Assembly: GCA_022414725.1 (NCBI GenBank) | Contig: CM039464.1 | Span: 51,850,017-51,914,016, forward strand | DNA from: Microglena sp. YARC | Taxonomy: Eukaryota > Chlorophyta > Chlorophyceae > Chlamydomonadales > Chlamydomonadaceae | Reading direction: 5' to 3' | Length of the DNA stretch: 64,000 nucleotides | Shown: positions 54,003 to 64,000 of the stretch, in pieces | Position numbering within the stretch: the stretch's first letter is position 1 | How the letters are laid out: every line of letters begins with the position of its first letter | The notes under the pieces: model-generated | What the model was told of the DNA's origin: nothing | The model's database searches: none | Seen by the model: the letters and a program-made list of their open reading frames with translations, nothing else | Position numbers and translations under genes: made by a program

Positions 54003-57000
54003 TTTATCACAGGGCCCCTTTCATTCTATCAGTGTGCATATGAGGCCCCCTTCTATATTCATCAGAGGGAAGAGTGCCTTTATTCTATCGGAGACAAGAG
54101 GCTCTTTTCATTCCATCAGAGGGAAGAGGTCCCTTTCATTCCATCAATCACCAAGCCAAGTCAATCAAGCCGAAAATTTCATTCCATCTAAGGGAAGAGG
54201 TGCCTTTCATGTTATATCGGAGGCAAAGAGTACGCCTTTCATTCCATCTAAGGGAAGAGGTGCCTTTCATTACATCAACCAAGCCACGTAAATCGTCAAA
54301 TTTCATTCCATCAGAGGGGAAGAGGTGCTTTCATTACATCATGGGACAAGGCCCCTTTCATTCCATCGGGGACATAGGAACATAGGGGACATCAGGGGAC
54401 ATAGGCCCCTTTCATCATTCTTTGGCTTTATTCATCTCCATCAGGCCTTTCATTTCATTCCAATCAGCAGGGATTGGGATTTCATTATTTCTTCCATCTG
54501 GACATAGGCCCTTTCATTCATCGGGGAATATGGCCCCTTTTCATTTTCCATAGGCCCTTTCATTCCATCAGGGGACATAGGCCTTTCATGATCCATTCAG
54601 GGACATACCCTTTCATATTTCATTCATGGGACATAGGGAGGGGGGGCCACCTTTCATTCCATCAGGGGACTAGGCCCCTTTCATTCCATCAGGGGACATT
54701 AGGCCCCTTTCATAGGCCCTTTCATTCCATCATCCGGACATAGGCGCCCTTTCATTGCCTCTCAGGGGATTGCCCTTTCATTCATCAGGGGCCGCCTTTC
54801 ATAATCGCAATCCAGGGGCAATAGGCCTTTCATTCCATCAGGGGCATAGGCCCTTTCATTCCATCAGGGGACATAGGCCTCTCATTCCATCAGGGGACAT
54901 AGGCTTTCAGGGGACATAGGCCGCTTTCAATTCCATCAGGGGACATTATTAGGCTTTCCATTCCATCATGTTTTCATCATCTCTTCATTCATCTAGTGGA
55001 CATAGGTTAATGTCGATCGGGTATCATAGGCTTTCATTTTCTTCTTTATTATAGTCGTCAGGGGAGCCTTCCTTTCAGGCTTTTCATTCATCAGGGGACA
55101 TAGGTTCCCTGTTGCTATTTCTCATTCTATGTACTTTATAGCCCCGATTCATTGCGGGAGGGTTGTTCTGGGACGATGAGTTTGGCTCTCTTAGGCCTTT
55201 CATTCTCATTCGTGATCACTTAGGCCTTTCATTTCGTGGTTTGAGGTCAGGACTTAGGCGCGCTCTTGTTCTATATGTCTTGGTAATAGGCCTTTCATTT
55301 CCTATTCAGGGACAGTCATCCAGGGGACTTAGGCCTCCTTCTCCACGGGACATATGGCCCTTTCATTCATCAGGCCCTTATTATGTATCAGGGACGATAG
55401 GCCCTTTTTCTTCCATCAGGTTGAGCATGTTCATATGCACCTCTTCATTCGTAGTCAGGGGGATCATATTCCATATCCCTTCAGTTCTTATGACATGTTA
55501 GGCCCTTTCATATTCTCATCAGGGACATAGGCCCTTTCTATTTCTCGATCAGGGACATAGGACCCCTCCATATTCATTCAGTGGTATCTCAGGTCCGCTT
55601 CATTCATCAGGGGACATAGGCTATCCCTTTATTCTATCAGGGGGAAGGCATTCCATCAGGGGAATAGGACATCAGGGGACATGGCCCTTTCATTCCATCA
55701 GGGGAACATAGGCCCTTTCATTCATAGGGAATAGGCTTTCTTCCATCGGGGTCATAGGCCCCTTTATTCCATCAGGGGAATAGGCATAGCCCTTTCATTC
55801 CATCAGGGACATAGGCCCTTTCATTCATCAGGGGACAAATAGCCCTTTCATTCCATCAGGGGAACAGGGGACATAGCCCCTTTCATTCATCAAGGGGACA
55901 ATAGGCCCCTTTCAGGGGGAATAGGCCCTTTTTTCATCAGGACATAGGCCCGTTTCAATTCCATCAGGGGACATAAGCTTTCATTACCATCAGGGGACAT
56001 AGGCCCATTCATTCCATCAGGGGCATAGCCCCTTTCATTCATCAGGGGACATAGGCCGCATCAGGGGACATAGGCCCTTTCATTTCATTCCATCAGGGGA
56101 CATAGGCCTCATTCCATAGGGGACATTCATCAGGGGACATAGGCCTTTCCTTCATCAGGGGACATAGGCTTTCATTCCATAGGGGACATAGGCCTTTCAT
56201 TCCTCAGGGAATGGCCTTTCATTCTCAGGGGACATGGCGCTTTCATTCATAGGGGAGGGGGACTTAGGCCTTTCTTATCGGGGACATAGGGCTCCTTTCA
56301 TTCATGCCGGGGGACATAGGCCTTTCATTCCATCAGGGGAATAGGCCTTTCATTCATCAGGGGACATAGGTCTTTCATTATCAGGGGAATAGGCCCTTTC
56401 ATTTCCATCAGGGGATAGGTCTTCATTCATCAGGGGAATAGGCCTTTCATTCCATCAGGGACATAGGTCCTTTCATTCATCGGGGAATAGGCCCCTTTCA
56501 TTATAGGGGAGATAGGCCCTTTCATTCATAGGGGACAATAGGCTTTCATTCGCATCAGGGGATATGGCTTTTATTCATCAGGGGAATAGGCATTTCATTC
56601 CACATGGGAATAAGGCCCTTTATTCATCGGGGCAGCCCTTTATTCCATAGGGGACATGGCCCTTTCATCCATCAGGGGTAGGCCTTTATTCATAGGGGAA
56701 TAGGCCTTTCATTCGATCGCGGGACAATAGGCCCTTTCATTCCATCAGGGGAATAGGGCCTTTCATTCCATCAGGGACATAGGCCTTTTTCATTCATCAG
56801 GGGATAGGCTTTCTTCCATAAGGGACATAGGCTTTCATTCCCATCAGGGGACTAGGCCTTTTCTTCTCAGGGACTAGGGACATGTTCATTCCATCAGGGG
56901 ACATAGCCTTTCTTCTAGGGACAGGCCCTTTCATTCATCGGGGACATAGGACCTTTTCATTCCATCAGGGACTAGGCCCTTTCATTCATCAGTTGGAATG

Positions 57001-57523
57001 GCCTTTCTTCATGCAGGGGACATAGGCCTTTCATTTCCTTCAGGGGTCATAGGCCTTTTCATTATCGGGGACTAGGCCCTTTATTCCTACGGGGAATAGG
57101 CCCTTTCATTCATCAGGGGACTAGGCCCTTTCATTCTCAGGGGACTAGGCGCTTTATTCCCTCAGGGGATAGGCCTTTTCACTCCATCAGGGAATAGGGC
57201 CTTTCATTCCATCAGGGGACATAGGCCCTTTCATTCCATAGGGGACATGGCTTTATTCAATCAGGGACGATAGGCCATTTCATTCCATCAGGGGAATAGG
57301 CCACCTTTCTTCATAGGGTCCTAGGCTTTTCATTCATGCAGGGGACATAGGCCTCTTTCATTGCATCAGGGGAAATAGGCCCTTTCATTCATCAGGGGAC
57401 ATAGGACCCTTTCATTCACTCAGGGGACATAGCCTTTATTCCATCAGGGACATAGCCTTTCATTCGCTCAGGGACATAAGGCCCCTTTCATTCATCAGGG
57501 ACATATGGCCTTTCATTGATAGG
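54003..57523 (+). repeat. 27-28-bp satellite, well over 100 units, truncated by a gap
   Basis: The consensus unit is CCTTTCATTCCATCAGGGGA plus CATAGGC. Early units (54003-54330) are longer-period and more diverged. From 54,400 on, nearly every unit carries small deletions or insertions, far more than other arrays in the window, which suggests uncorrected long-read consensus. It runs directly into the N gap. Confidence 0.92.
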
Positions 57524-58523
57524 NNNNNNNNNNNNNNNNNNNNNNNNNNNNNNNNNNNNNNNNNNNNNNNNNNNNNNNNNNNNNNNNNNNNNNNNNNNNN
57601 NNNNNNNNNNNNNNNNNNNNNNNNNNNNNNNNNNNNNNNNNNNNNNNNNNNNNNNNNNNNNNNNNNNNNNNNNNNNNNNNNNNNNNNNNNNNNNNNNNNN
57701 NNNNNNNNNNNNNNNNNNNNNNNNNNNNNNNNNNNNNNNNNNNNNNNNNNNNNNNNNNNNNNNNNNNNNNNNNNNNNNNNNNNNNNNNNNNNNNNNNNNN
57801 NNNNNNNNNNNNNNNNNNNNNNNNNNNNNNNNNNNNNNNNNNNNNNNNNNNNNNNNNNNNNNNNNNNNNNNNNNNNNNNNNNNNNNNNNNNNNNNNNNNN
57901 NNNNNNNNNNNNNNNNNNNNNNNNNNNNNNNNNNNNNNNNNNNNNNNNNNNNNNNNNNNNNNNNNNNNNNNNNNNNNNNNNNNNNNNNNNNNNNNNNNNN
58001 NNNNNNNNNNNNNNNNNNNNNNNNNNNNNNNNNNNNNNNNNNNNNNNNNNNNNNNNNNNNNNNNNNNNNNNNNNNNNNNNNNNNNNNNNNNNNNNNNNNN
58101 NNNNNNNNNNNNNNNNNNNNNNNNNNNNNNNNNNNNNNNNNNNNNNNNNNNNNNNNNNNNNNNNNNNNNNNNNNNNNNNNNNNNNNNNNNNNNNNNNNNN
58201 NNNNNNNNNNNNNNNNNNNNNNNNNNNNNNNNNNNNNNNNNNNNNNNNNNNNNNNNNNNNNNNNNNNNNNNNNNNNNNNNNNNNNNNNNNNNNNNNNNNN
58301 NNNNNNNNNNNNNNNNNNNNNNNNNNNNNNNNNNNNNNNNNNNNNNNNNNNNNNNNNNNNNNNNNNNNNNNNNNNNNNNNNNNNNNNNNNNNNNNNNNNN
58401 NNNNNNNNNNNNNNNNNNNNNNNNNNNNNNNNNNNNNNNNNNNNNNNNNNNNNNNNNNNNNNNNNNNNNNNNNNNNNNNNNNNNNNNNNNNNNNNNNNNN
58501 NNNNNNNNNNNNNNNNNNNNNNN
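57524..58523. other. Assembly gap (1000 N)
   Basis: Exactly 1000 unknown bases, a conventional gap size. The left flank is the 27-bp satellite; the right flank is different sequence, so the satellite's end is unresolved. Confidence 0.99.
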
Positions 58524-59215
58524 GGGAGAGATCCTCAACACAGCTTACACAAACACAAACACATATGCTTAAGTCACCACCGACATCAACCCAGCATCAA
58601 CACAATAGGCACACCGTAACACTATGCGTAGTTACCACCAGCATCAACCACATACACACACAATTTTACACATGAATTGAGCCACGTTGTTAGCAGCCTC
58701 AGCTGACGTAGGTTGCGGGGAACTGCCGGCTGTTGCATGTGTGTCGTGGGGGGGGTTCTGTCATGGGCTGTATGAGTGGGTGTGGTTTATACCATGGTGG
58801 TGTGGGTGTTGGGTGGGAGTGAGAGCACTGTCATGGCTGTTTGGGGTGGGGTGGCGTGGGGTGCTGCACGGGGTTATATGTGGGGGTGAGGCATTGCATG
58901 GCTGTGTGGGCTGTGGGTGGGGCCAACGTGGGCTGTATGGGTGGGAGTGGAGTACTGCCCCAATGACTGTTGGGTAAAGGGTGGGTAGGTGCTGCACGGG
59001 TTATATGGTTGGGGCGGTGGTCAGGGGTGGGGCATTGGGCCCATGGCTGTTGCGGTGCCTGAATGGGGGACCACCTGGCCTGTATGGGTGGGTGCTGGAG
59101 CACTGCCAGGCTGTGTGGTGTAGTGAAGGGCTTTACATGGCTGTAATGGGTGGGTGTGGAGCCATGCCTGGCTTATTTTGGGTGGGGTGGGGGTGAGTGG
59201 GGGTGCTTCTACATG
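58524..59215 (+). repeat. G/T-rich degenerate repeat
   Basis: Irregular units of about 60-80 bp contain GGGCTGTATGGGTGGGTGTGG and GCATTGCATGGCTGTGTGGG. On the minus strand each contains CCCACCCATACAG, an acceptor-like word, consistent with copies of an exon 5' edge of the minus-strand gene. The exon itself was not identified. Confidence 0.55.
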
Positions 59216-59480
59216 GTGTAAAATGGGGACAATTGCATGCACATGTAGCACCTCACTGAGAGGCTCATACAACATCCAGTGCAGCTAGGCAGAGTATCAT
59301 CAGCGCAGCTAGCACCATCCATGCAGTGCAGCTAGCAGGAGTATCATCAGTGGCAGCTAGCACCATCTCAGTGCAGCTAGCAGCAGTATAATTCAGTTGC
59401 ACGCTAGCACTCACAGTGCAGCTAGCAGTAGTATCATCAGTGCGCTACACATCATATGCAGCTAGCAGCAAGTACCATCA
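59216..59480 (+). repeat. GCAGCTAGCAGCAGTATCATCA repeat
   Basis: Seven to eight units of about 35 bp: AGTGCAGCTAGCAGNAGTAT, CATCAGTGCAGCTAGCACCAT. On the minus strand these words continue the 3' part of the transaldolase segment that reads GADGSA. Confidence 0.7.
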
Positions 59481-60530
59481 GCTCCCGGGCATAAGAGCAC
59501 CTAGGAAGGGTCCCCTCAATCCGTCCCTCCCCCTCTCTTCCTCAACACTTGTAAGCAGCTCCTAAGGTAAGTTCTCACCATCATTGCAGCCTAGCAGCAC
59601 TAATCAGCTCCAGGGCTGCAAGTAAACCTAGGCAGGGGTCACTCCTTGAATGCCCCCTCGGCTCCGTTCCTTCCCCCCCCCCCCCCCCCTTCCCTCCTTC
59701 CTCCTCTCCAACACACATCACCTGCTAAGCAGCCTCAACTGAGAGGCTCATCACCATCAGTTGCAGCTAGAGCACTACCATCAGCCTCCAGGGCCTGAGC
59801 AACCTAGGCAGGGGGTCCTCATCTGCAGCGCAGCTTTCATCCAGCAGGCAGGGGGATAGTCTATGGCGATCGTACTGCAATTGAATGTTATTTGATTTTG
59901 AAGACTAGATTTTTAATGTTTTAATGTTTGGATGGTGTAACGGCAAGTTTTAATGTTTTGATTTTATTTTTGACTGAATTTTTTGAATTTTTGAATGTTT
60001 GCAAGTTGATTTTTTGAAATTTTTTGAAGATGTTTGAACCTGCTCACATTTCTGGTAGCACTGCCATCATCTTAAGGGTTGGCTGATTCAACCTAGGCAG
60101 GGGGTCCTCATCTGCAGCCAGCTTCTCCAGCAGGGCAGGGGGCATAGTCATGCGATCGGTACCTGCAATTTTGTTTTTTTGTTTTTTTCATGTTGATTTA
60201 TTTCATTTTTTATTTTTGACTGTTTGAATGCTCACATTTCCAGTAGCACTGCCATCATCTTAGGGCTGAAAGCAACCCAGGCATAAGGTCCTCTTCTACC
60301 GCCTGCTTTCCAGCAGGGCAGGGGCATAGTCATGCGATCATACCTGCAATTTTGTTCTTAGTTTTTTTTCATGTTGATTTGTTTCATTTTTTATTTTTGA
60401 CTGTTTGAATGCTCACATTTCCAGTAGCACTACCATCAGCTCCAGGGCTGAGCAACCCAGGCATTACGTCCTCTTCTACCGCCTGCTTTGTCCAGCAGGC
60501 AGGGGGCATAGTCATTGCGATTCCCAGTAT
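59480..60530 (-). CDS. Transaldolase downstream exon, four to five diverged copies
   Basis: Copies of the 5' edge (acceptor TTGCAG, then ACCGATCGCATGACTATGCC) lie on the minus strand at about 60525, 60352, 60162 and 59877. Copies of the part reading EDPLPRLLSPGADGSA lie at about 60480-60425, 60290-60240, 60110-60055, 59830-59765, 59650-59595 and 59520-59480. The 60162 copy has the phase (1) needed by the exon at 62022. Poly-T tracts (60175, 60370) precede the acceptors in + coordinates. Confidence 0.6.
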
Positions 60531-60839
60531 GCAAAGTTTGAATAGTTTGAATGTTTGATTTTGTTGACTTTTTACCCTCGTTACTCTTTACTCCTTCGCC
60601 GCTTAGTAAGACAAGTAAGACAAGTCCAAGGCAGCGTCGCAAGCGACGTGGAAAACTGGCGGAGATTGTTGGCTATCAGAATGACACGTGGCAACAGAAT
60701 GGAGCGGACCGCAGGGCTAGTTAGTTAAGACAGTTGGCTGACTAGTCAGGCTTTCTCTCGTTGCACGTCGGTCGCCTCGGTCTGTCGCACAAAACGGGAC
60801 AACGGGGTAACACTGTGTGTGTGACCAAACAAAATCACT

Positions 60840-60874
<35 letters not shown>

Positions 60875-60933
60875 GTGTGTGTGTGTGTGCATGTGTGTGT
60901 GTCTGTGTGTGTGCATGCTGTGCATGTGTGTGT

Positions 60934-60972
<39 letters not shown>

Positions 60973-62249
60973 ATGTGTGTGTGTGTGTGTTGTGCAATGT
61001 GTGTGGTGTGTGTGTGATGTGTGTGACTGTGTGTGTGTGTGTGTGCTATGGTGGTGTGTGTGTGTGTGTGTGTGTTGTGTGTGTGTTGTGTGGTGTGTGT
61101 GTGTGTGTGTGTGCATGTGTGTGTGTGTGCATGTGTGTGATATTAACCCTGATCTCGTCCCACGAGTCGTTTCCAGTAGAGGACCTCCACGAAGCAGGCA
61201 TGCAGATGGTGCTGTGGCCATGCTTGAATGTTTGGATATGTGAGGTTTAATTCAAACTCATTTATCTAATAGTCACTTTTCTTGCGCTAGGAAAACTATA
61301 GCCTTGGTGCTTGCGCCTGCCTATGCCGATGTCTTTTTAAGACTTGACTGAAATCATAGCGACGCTGCATAGGATTTTTCTGCTCCCCTAAGACAACCTT
61401 CCCACCCTTCCCACCCTTAAAAGCCAAATAAAAGGGTTTGCCGTAAGCCTGGCCGTAACCCCTTAACTTTGCAGTGCGTTTGAAGCTTGAATGTTAGGAT
61501 ATATGAGTTTACATCAACACATGCCAAACGGTGGTTGGGAGTTGGTTTGCCCTGGACTGGCTTAGTGGTACCGTAATTTATTATCCCTTTTTTCCTTCTT
61601 GTGACTTCTCATTTGTTAGCTTCTTACCTCCGCCACTGTAAGTGGTTGAGATCTGGGTCCTGCTCATGCGGGGTTTTTATACCTACGCCACCAAAACGGT
61701 GGTTGGGAGTTTGGTTTTTTGTCCTCGACACACCCCTGATTTGTAATGGGGTTTTTTTTGCTTTGTGGGTGCTTTTCTTTTGTTTAAAAGCACAGAGTCT
61801 CATACACCCTCGCGGTGTCAAGTAGACTTTAACATGTAATGTAATGTAATGTAATGTAATGTAATGTAATGTAATGTAATGTAATGCCTGCGAGGGCCCT
61901 GATCTCGTCCAGCAAATCATTTCCAGTAGAGGATGTCCACGAGGCAGGCAAGCAGAAGGTGCTGTGGCCATGCTTGAATGTTTGGATATCTATATACGTA
62001 TATATTTGAATCAACACACACCTGCGAGGCCCCTGATCTCGTCCAGCAAGTCATTTCCAGTAGAGGATCTCCATGAAGCCGGCATACAGATGGTGTTGTG
62101 GCCGTGCTTGCGGAAGTAGGAGTACATGCGGCGGCAAGCCACGACACCTGGGTCCGCCTCGGGGGCAAAGGACTGGGGTCCGCTGGGGTTGTCGGCCTTG
62201 GTCCACTCCAACACACGCCCGGGAAAGGGGGAGATGAGGGTGGCCGTGG
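59480..62249 (-). CDS. Transaldolase, partial, with repeated exon edges
   Basis: The minus strand encodes two consecutive pieces of transaldolase, the pentose-phosphate enzyme that moves a dihydroxyacetone unit from sedoheptulose 7-phosphate to glyceraldehyde 3-phosphate. Exon 62249-62022 reads TATLISPFPGRVLEW, then FAPEADPGV, then a YSYFRKHGHNT..MPAS segment ending LLDEIRGLAG. This follows the family order LISPFVGRILDW, EEDPGV, IYNYYKKFGYKT, MGASFR and LAGCD. The next piece (from 60162 downward) reads TDRMTMPPALLEKLAADEDP then LPRL, matching the family's LTISPALLEELA..PLPRKL. The Schiff-base lysine lies upstream of LISPF and is not in these exons. The downstream piece is present in several indel-bearing copies, so the true exon cannot be chosen. 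Confidence 0.75.
60531..61142. repeat. Family A copy 7 and a long TG microsatellite
   Basis: 60631-60815 reads in family A orientation from GCAGCGTCGCAAGCGACGTG to CGGGGTAACACTGTGTGTG, where it is cut by a TG-rich tract (60840-61140) with GTGTGCATGTGTG interruptions. Confidence 0.75.
61143..62021 (-). repeat. Transaldolase intron with two echoes of the upstream exon's 3' edge
   Basis: Minus-strand copies at 61985-61886 (KHGHSTFCLPASW, ending LLDEIRALAG) and 61245-61143 repeat the last 90-100 bases of the exon at 62249-62022. Both begin after CATATCCAAACATTC. In between are a duplicated ACGGTGGTTGGGAGTTNGG block (61529, 61696) and a (TAATG)n tract (61829-61886). Confidence 0.88.
62022..62249 (-). 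CDS. Transaldolase internal exon
   Basis: 228 bp (76 codons). On the minus strand the acceptor is GCATCTCAG just before 62249 and the donor GTGTGT just after 62022. It starts with two bases completing a codon and ends one base into Gly, so it is phase-1 compatible with the 60162 piece. The motifs LISPFPGRVLEW, EADPGV and MPASW are intact; Pro replaces the usual Val of LISPFVGR. Confidence 0.85.
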
Positions 62250-62895
62250 CTGAGATGCAGGAGGGTAGGGGGCGGGGGGGAGATGAGGGTGAGGAAGGGG
62301 GAGACTAGAGTGGCAAAGGAATGAGGTCCGATGGGGTTGTCAACCTTGGTCCACTCCAACATATGATTTGGGGCGAGGGAGCGGGAAGGTGAGGGTAGCT
62401 GTGGCCTGAGATTCAGGGAGGGTAGGGGAAAAGGGGTGATGAGGGTGAGGAAGGGGGATATTAGAGTGGCAAAGGATTGAGGTCCGATGGGGTTGTCAAC
62501 CTTGGTCCACTCTAACACACATCCTGTGGAGGGGGAGATGAGGGCGAAGATAGGGTGAAGCTGTGGAGGGTGAGGGAGGGGACAATGAGGTTCCGGCCGC
62601 GGCCACCTGAGATTCTGAAGGGTAGTGGATAAAGGTACGGTGACGAGGGTGAGGAAGAGGGAGATTGGAGTGGCAAAGGATTGAGGTTCGATGGGGTTGC
62701 CAAACCTTCGGTCCACTCCAACCACACGTCAGGGGGAGGGGGAGATGAGGGTGAGGAAGAGGGAAATGAGGGTGGACGTGGTCTGAGATTCTGAAAAGGT
62801 AGGGGAAAGGGGGTGATGAGGTAGAGTGAGGGGGAGATGAGGTCTGATGGGGTTGTCAACCTTGGCCCACTCCAACACACGTCCGACTCACCAAC
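62250..62895 (-). repeat. Four echoes of the transaldolase exon's 5' part
   Basis: Minus-strand copies reading LEWTKVDNPIGPQSFATL or close variants are centred near 62325, 62490, 62690 and 62850. Spacers are CCCTCATCTCCCCC/CTTCCTCACC-rich. All lie upstream of the real exon in gene orientation. Most have VDNPIGP where the real exon has ADNPSGP, so they share a history separate from the exon. Confidence 0.9.
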
Positions 62896-64000
62896 TCACC
62901 CACCCATTGACTCAACTACTCAACCACCCACCACCACACCCACTCACCTACTCTCTCACCCACCTACTCATGCACTCATCCACCTATGTTCTCATCCACC
63001 CATCGATTCAAATACTCAACCACCCACAAACACACACACTCACCTACTCTCCCACCCACCTACATACGCATTCACCCACTTCCGTTCTCACCCTACCATC
63101 GACTCAAATACTCAAACACCCACCTACTTATCCACTCACCCACCTACGCTCTCACCCACCCACCTACTCTACAACTCACCCACCTACCTACTCAATCACT
63201 CACCCACCCACATAACCCACGCAGCTACCCACCGACTCACCCAGCCTCCTACTTAACTTCTCACCCACCCACCCATCCACATACCCACCCAACTAATCAC
63301 CCACCTACCCACCGACTCACCCACCCACCTACTTAACTACCCACTACCCACCTACCTTAACACTCCCCCACCACCTACTAAACAGCTCACTAACTTAAAC
63401 AGCTCCACCCGCTACTTAACTCACCCACCCACCTACTTAACAAGCTCACGCCACCCACCTACTTAACAGCTCACCCCGCGCCACTACTAACGCTCACCCA
63501 CCCACCACCTACTTTAACAGCTCACCCACCCACCTACTTAACAGCTCACCCACCACCTACTTAACAGCTCACCCACAACCTACCTTACCCAGCCGACTCC
63601 ACCGACTCACCGCCATCCACCCATCTACTTTACCACCTACGCACCTTACCCACCTACCCACGATCACCCATCCACCCATCCACCATCTACTTACCCTCAC
63701 CCACACGACTCACCCATCCACATATCCATCTACTTAACCGCACCGACTCACCCACCATCTACCCCCTTACTACTCCCCTCCCACCGACTCACCCATCCCA
63801 CCCATCTACTTACCCACACCACCAACCATCACACCATCGTACTCACCCATCCACCCATCTACTTACCCCACCTACCCTCTCGACCAGCCATCCCCATCTT
63901 TACCCACCACCTATCCGACCCGACTCACATGCCATTACCACCCATCTACGCAACGCTCCGACTCACCATCCACCATCTACTTTACCCACCTACCCACGAC
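62896..64000 (+). repeat. CCCACCTACT-rich satellite to window end
   Basis: Variable units of 16-40 bp: CACCCACCTACTTAACAGCTC, ACCCACCGACTCACCCA and CATCCACCCATCTACTTACC. Indel density rises toward the right. No coding signal. Confidence 0.85.

Noticed and set aside
57513..58619. Frames of 342-367 codons
   Set aside because: They consist of unknown bases in an assembly gap.

Overview
The window is a gene-poor, repeat-saturated piece of a nuclear genome, with spliceosomal introns, tRNA-derived SINEs and small hAT-like DNA elements. The best taxonomic clue is a 60-residue RNA polymerase subunit (Rpb12) whose second half resembles the plant form (GDVIQCRECGYRILYKK) more than the animal form. This points to the green lineage, plausibly a green alga or prasinophyte. 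That placement is an inference from one short protein.

Layout. Positions 1-10460 (+) hold the 3' half of a multi-exon membrane transporter, probably of the sodium:solute symporter (SSS) family, with four recognisable exons between 5395 and 10460; exon-like fragments of less certain meaning lie upstream. Positions 14228-17618 (+) hold a complete two-exon RPB12 gene. Positions 21959-43179 (+) hold a seven-exon collagen gene. Its reconstructed coding length is 5013 nt (1670 residues): signal peptide, about 165-residue N-terminal domain, 469 Gly-X-Y triplets and a 97-residue cysteine-rich C-terminal domain. Positions about 59480-62890 (-) hold part of a transaldolase gene. A 1000-base run of N lies at 57524-58523. 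The remainder is intron or intergenic DNA made of satellites, microsatellites, SINEs, MITEs and other dispersed repeats.

The main observation links all four genes. Nearly every long intron carries diverged copies of the edge of the neighbouring exon together with its splice site. Copies of an exon's 5' edge plus acceptor lie only upstream of the real exon; copies of the 3' edge plus donor lie only downstream. This holds for genes on both strands. Repeats of the last coding bases also follow the stop codons of RPB12 and collagen. One minisatellite (about 8230-8950) has a repeat unit that itself contains an exon end and its GTGAGT donor. The pattern is what recurrent tandem duplication across splice junctions would leave: the exon stays intact and the intron grows.

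Second theme: several short elements can be delimited by terminal inverted repeats and 8-bp target-site duplications (20109-20302, 24076-24827, 26419-26858, 47943-48111, 49642-49837), which identifies them as hAT-like. Two of them have themselves seeded or hosted tandem arrays. From about 52.7 kb onward small indels are frequent, so sequence quality there may be poor.
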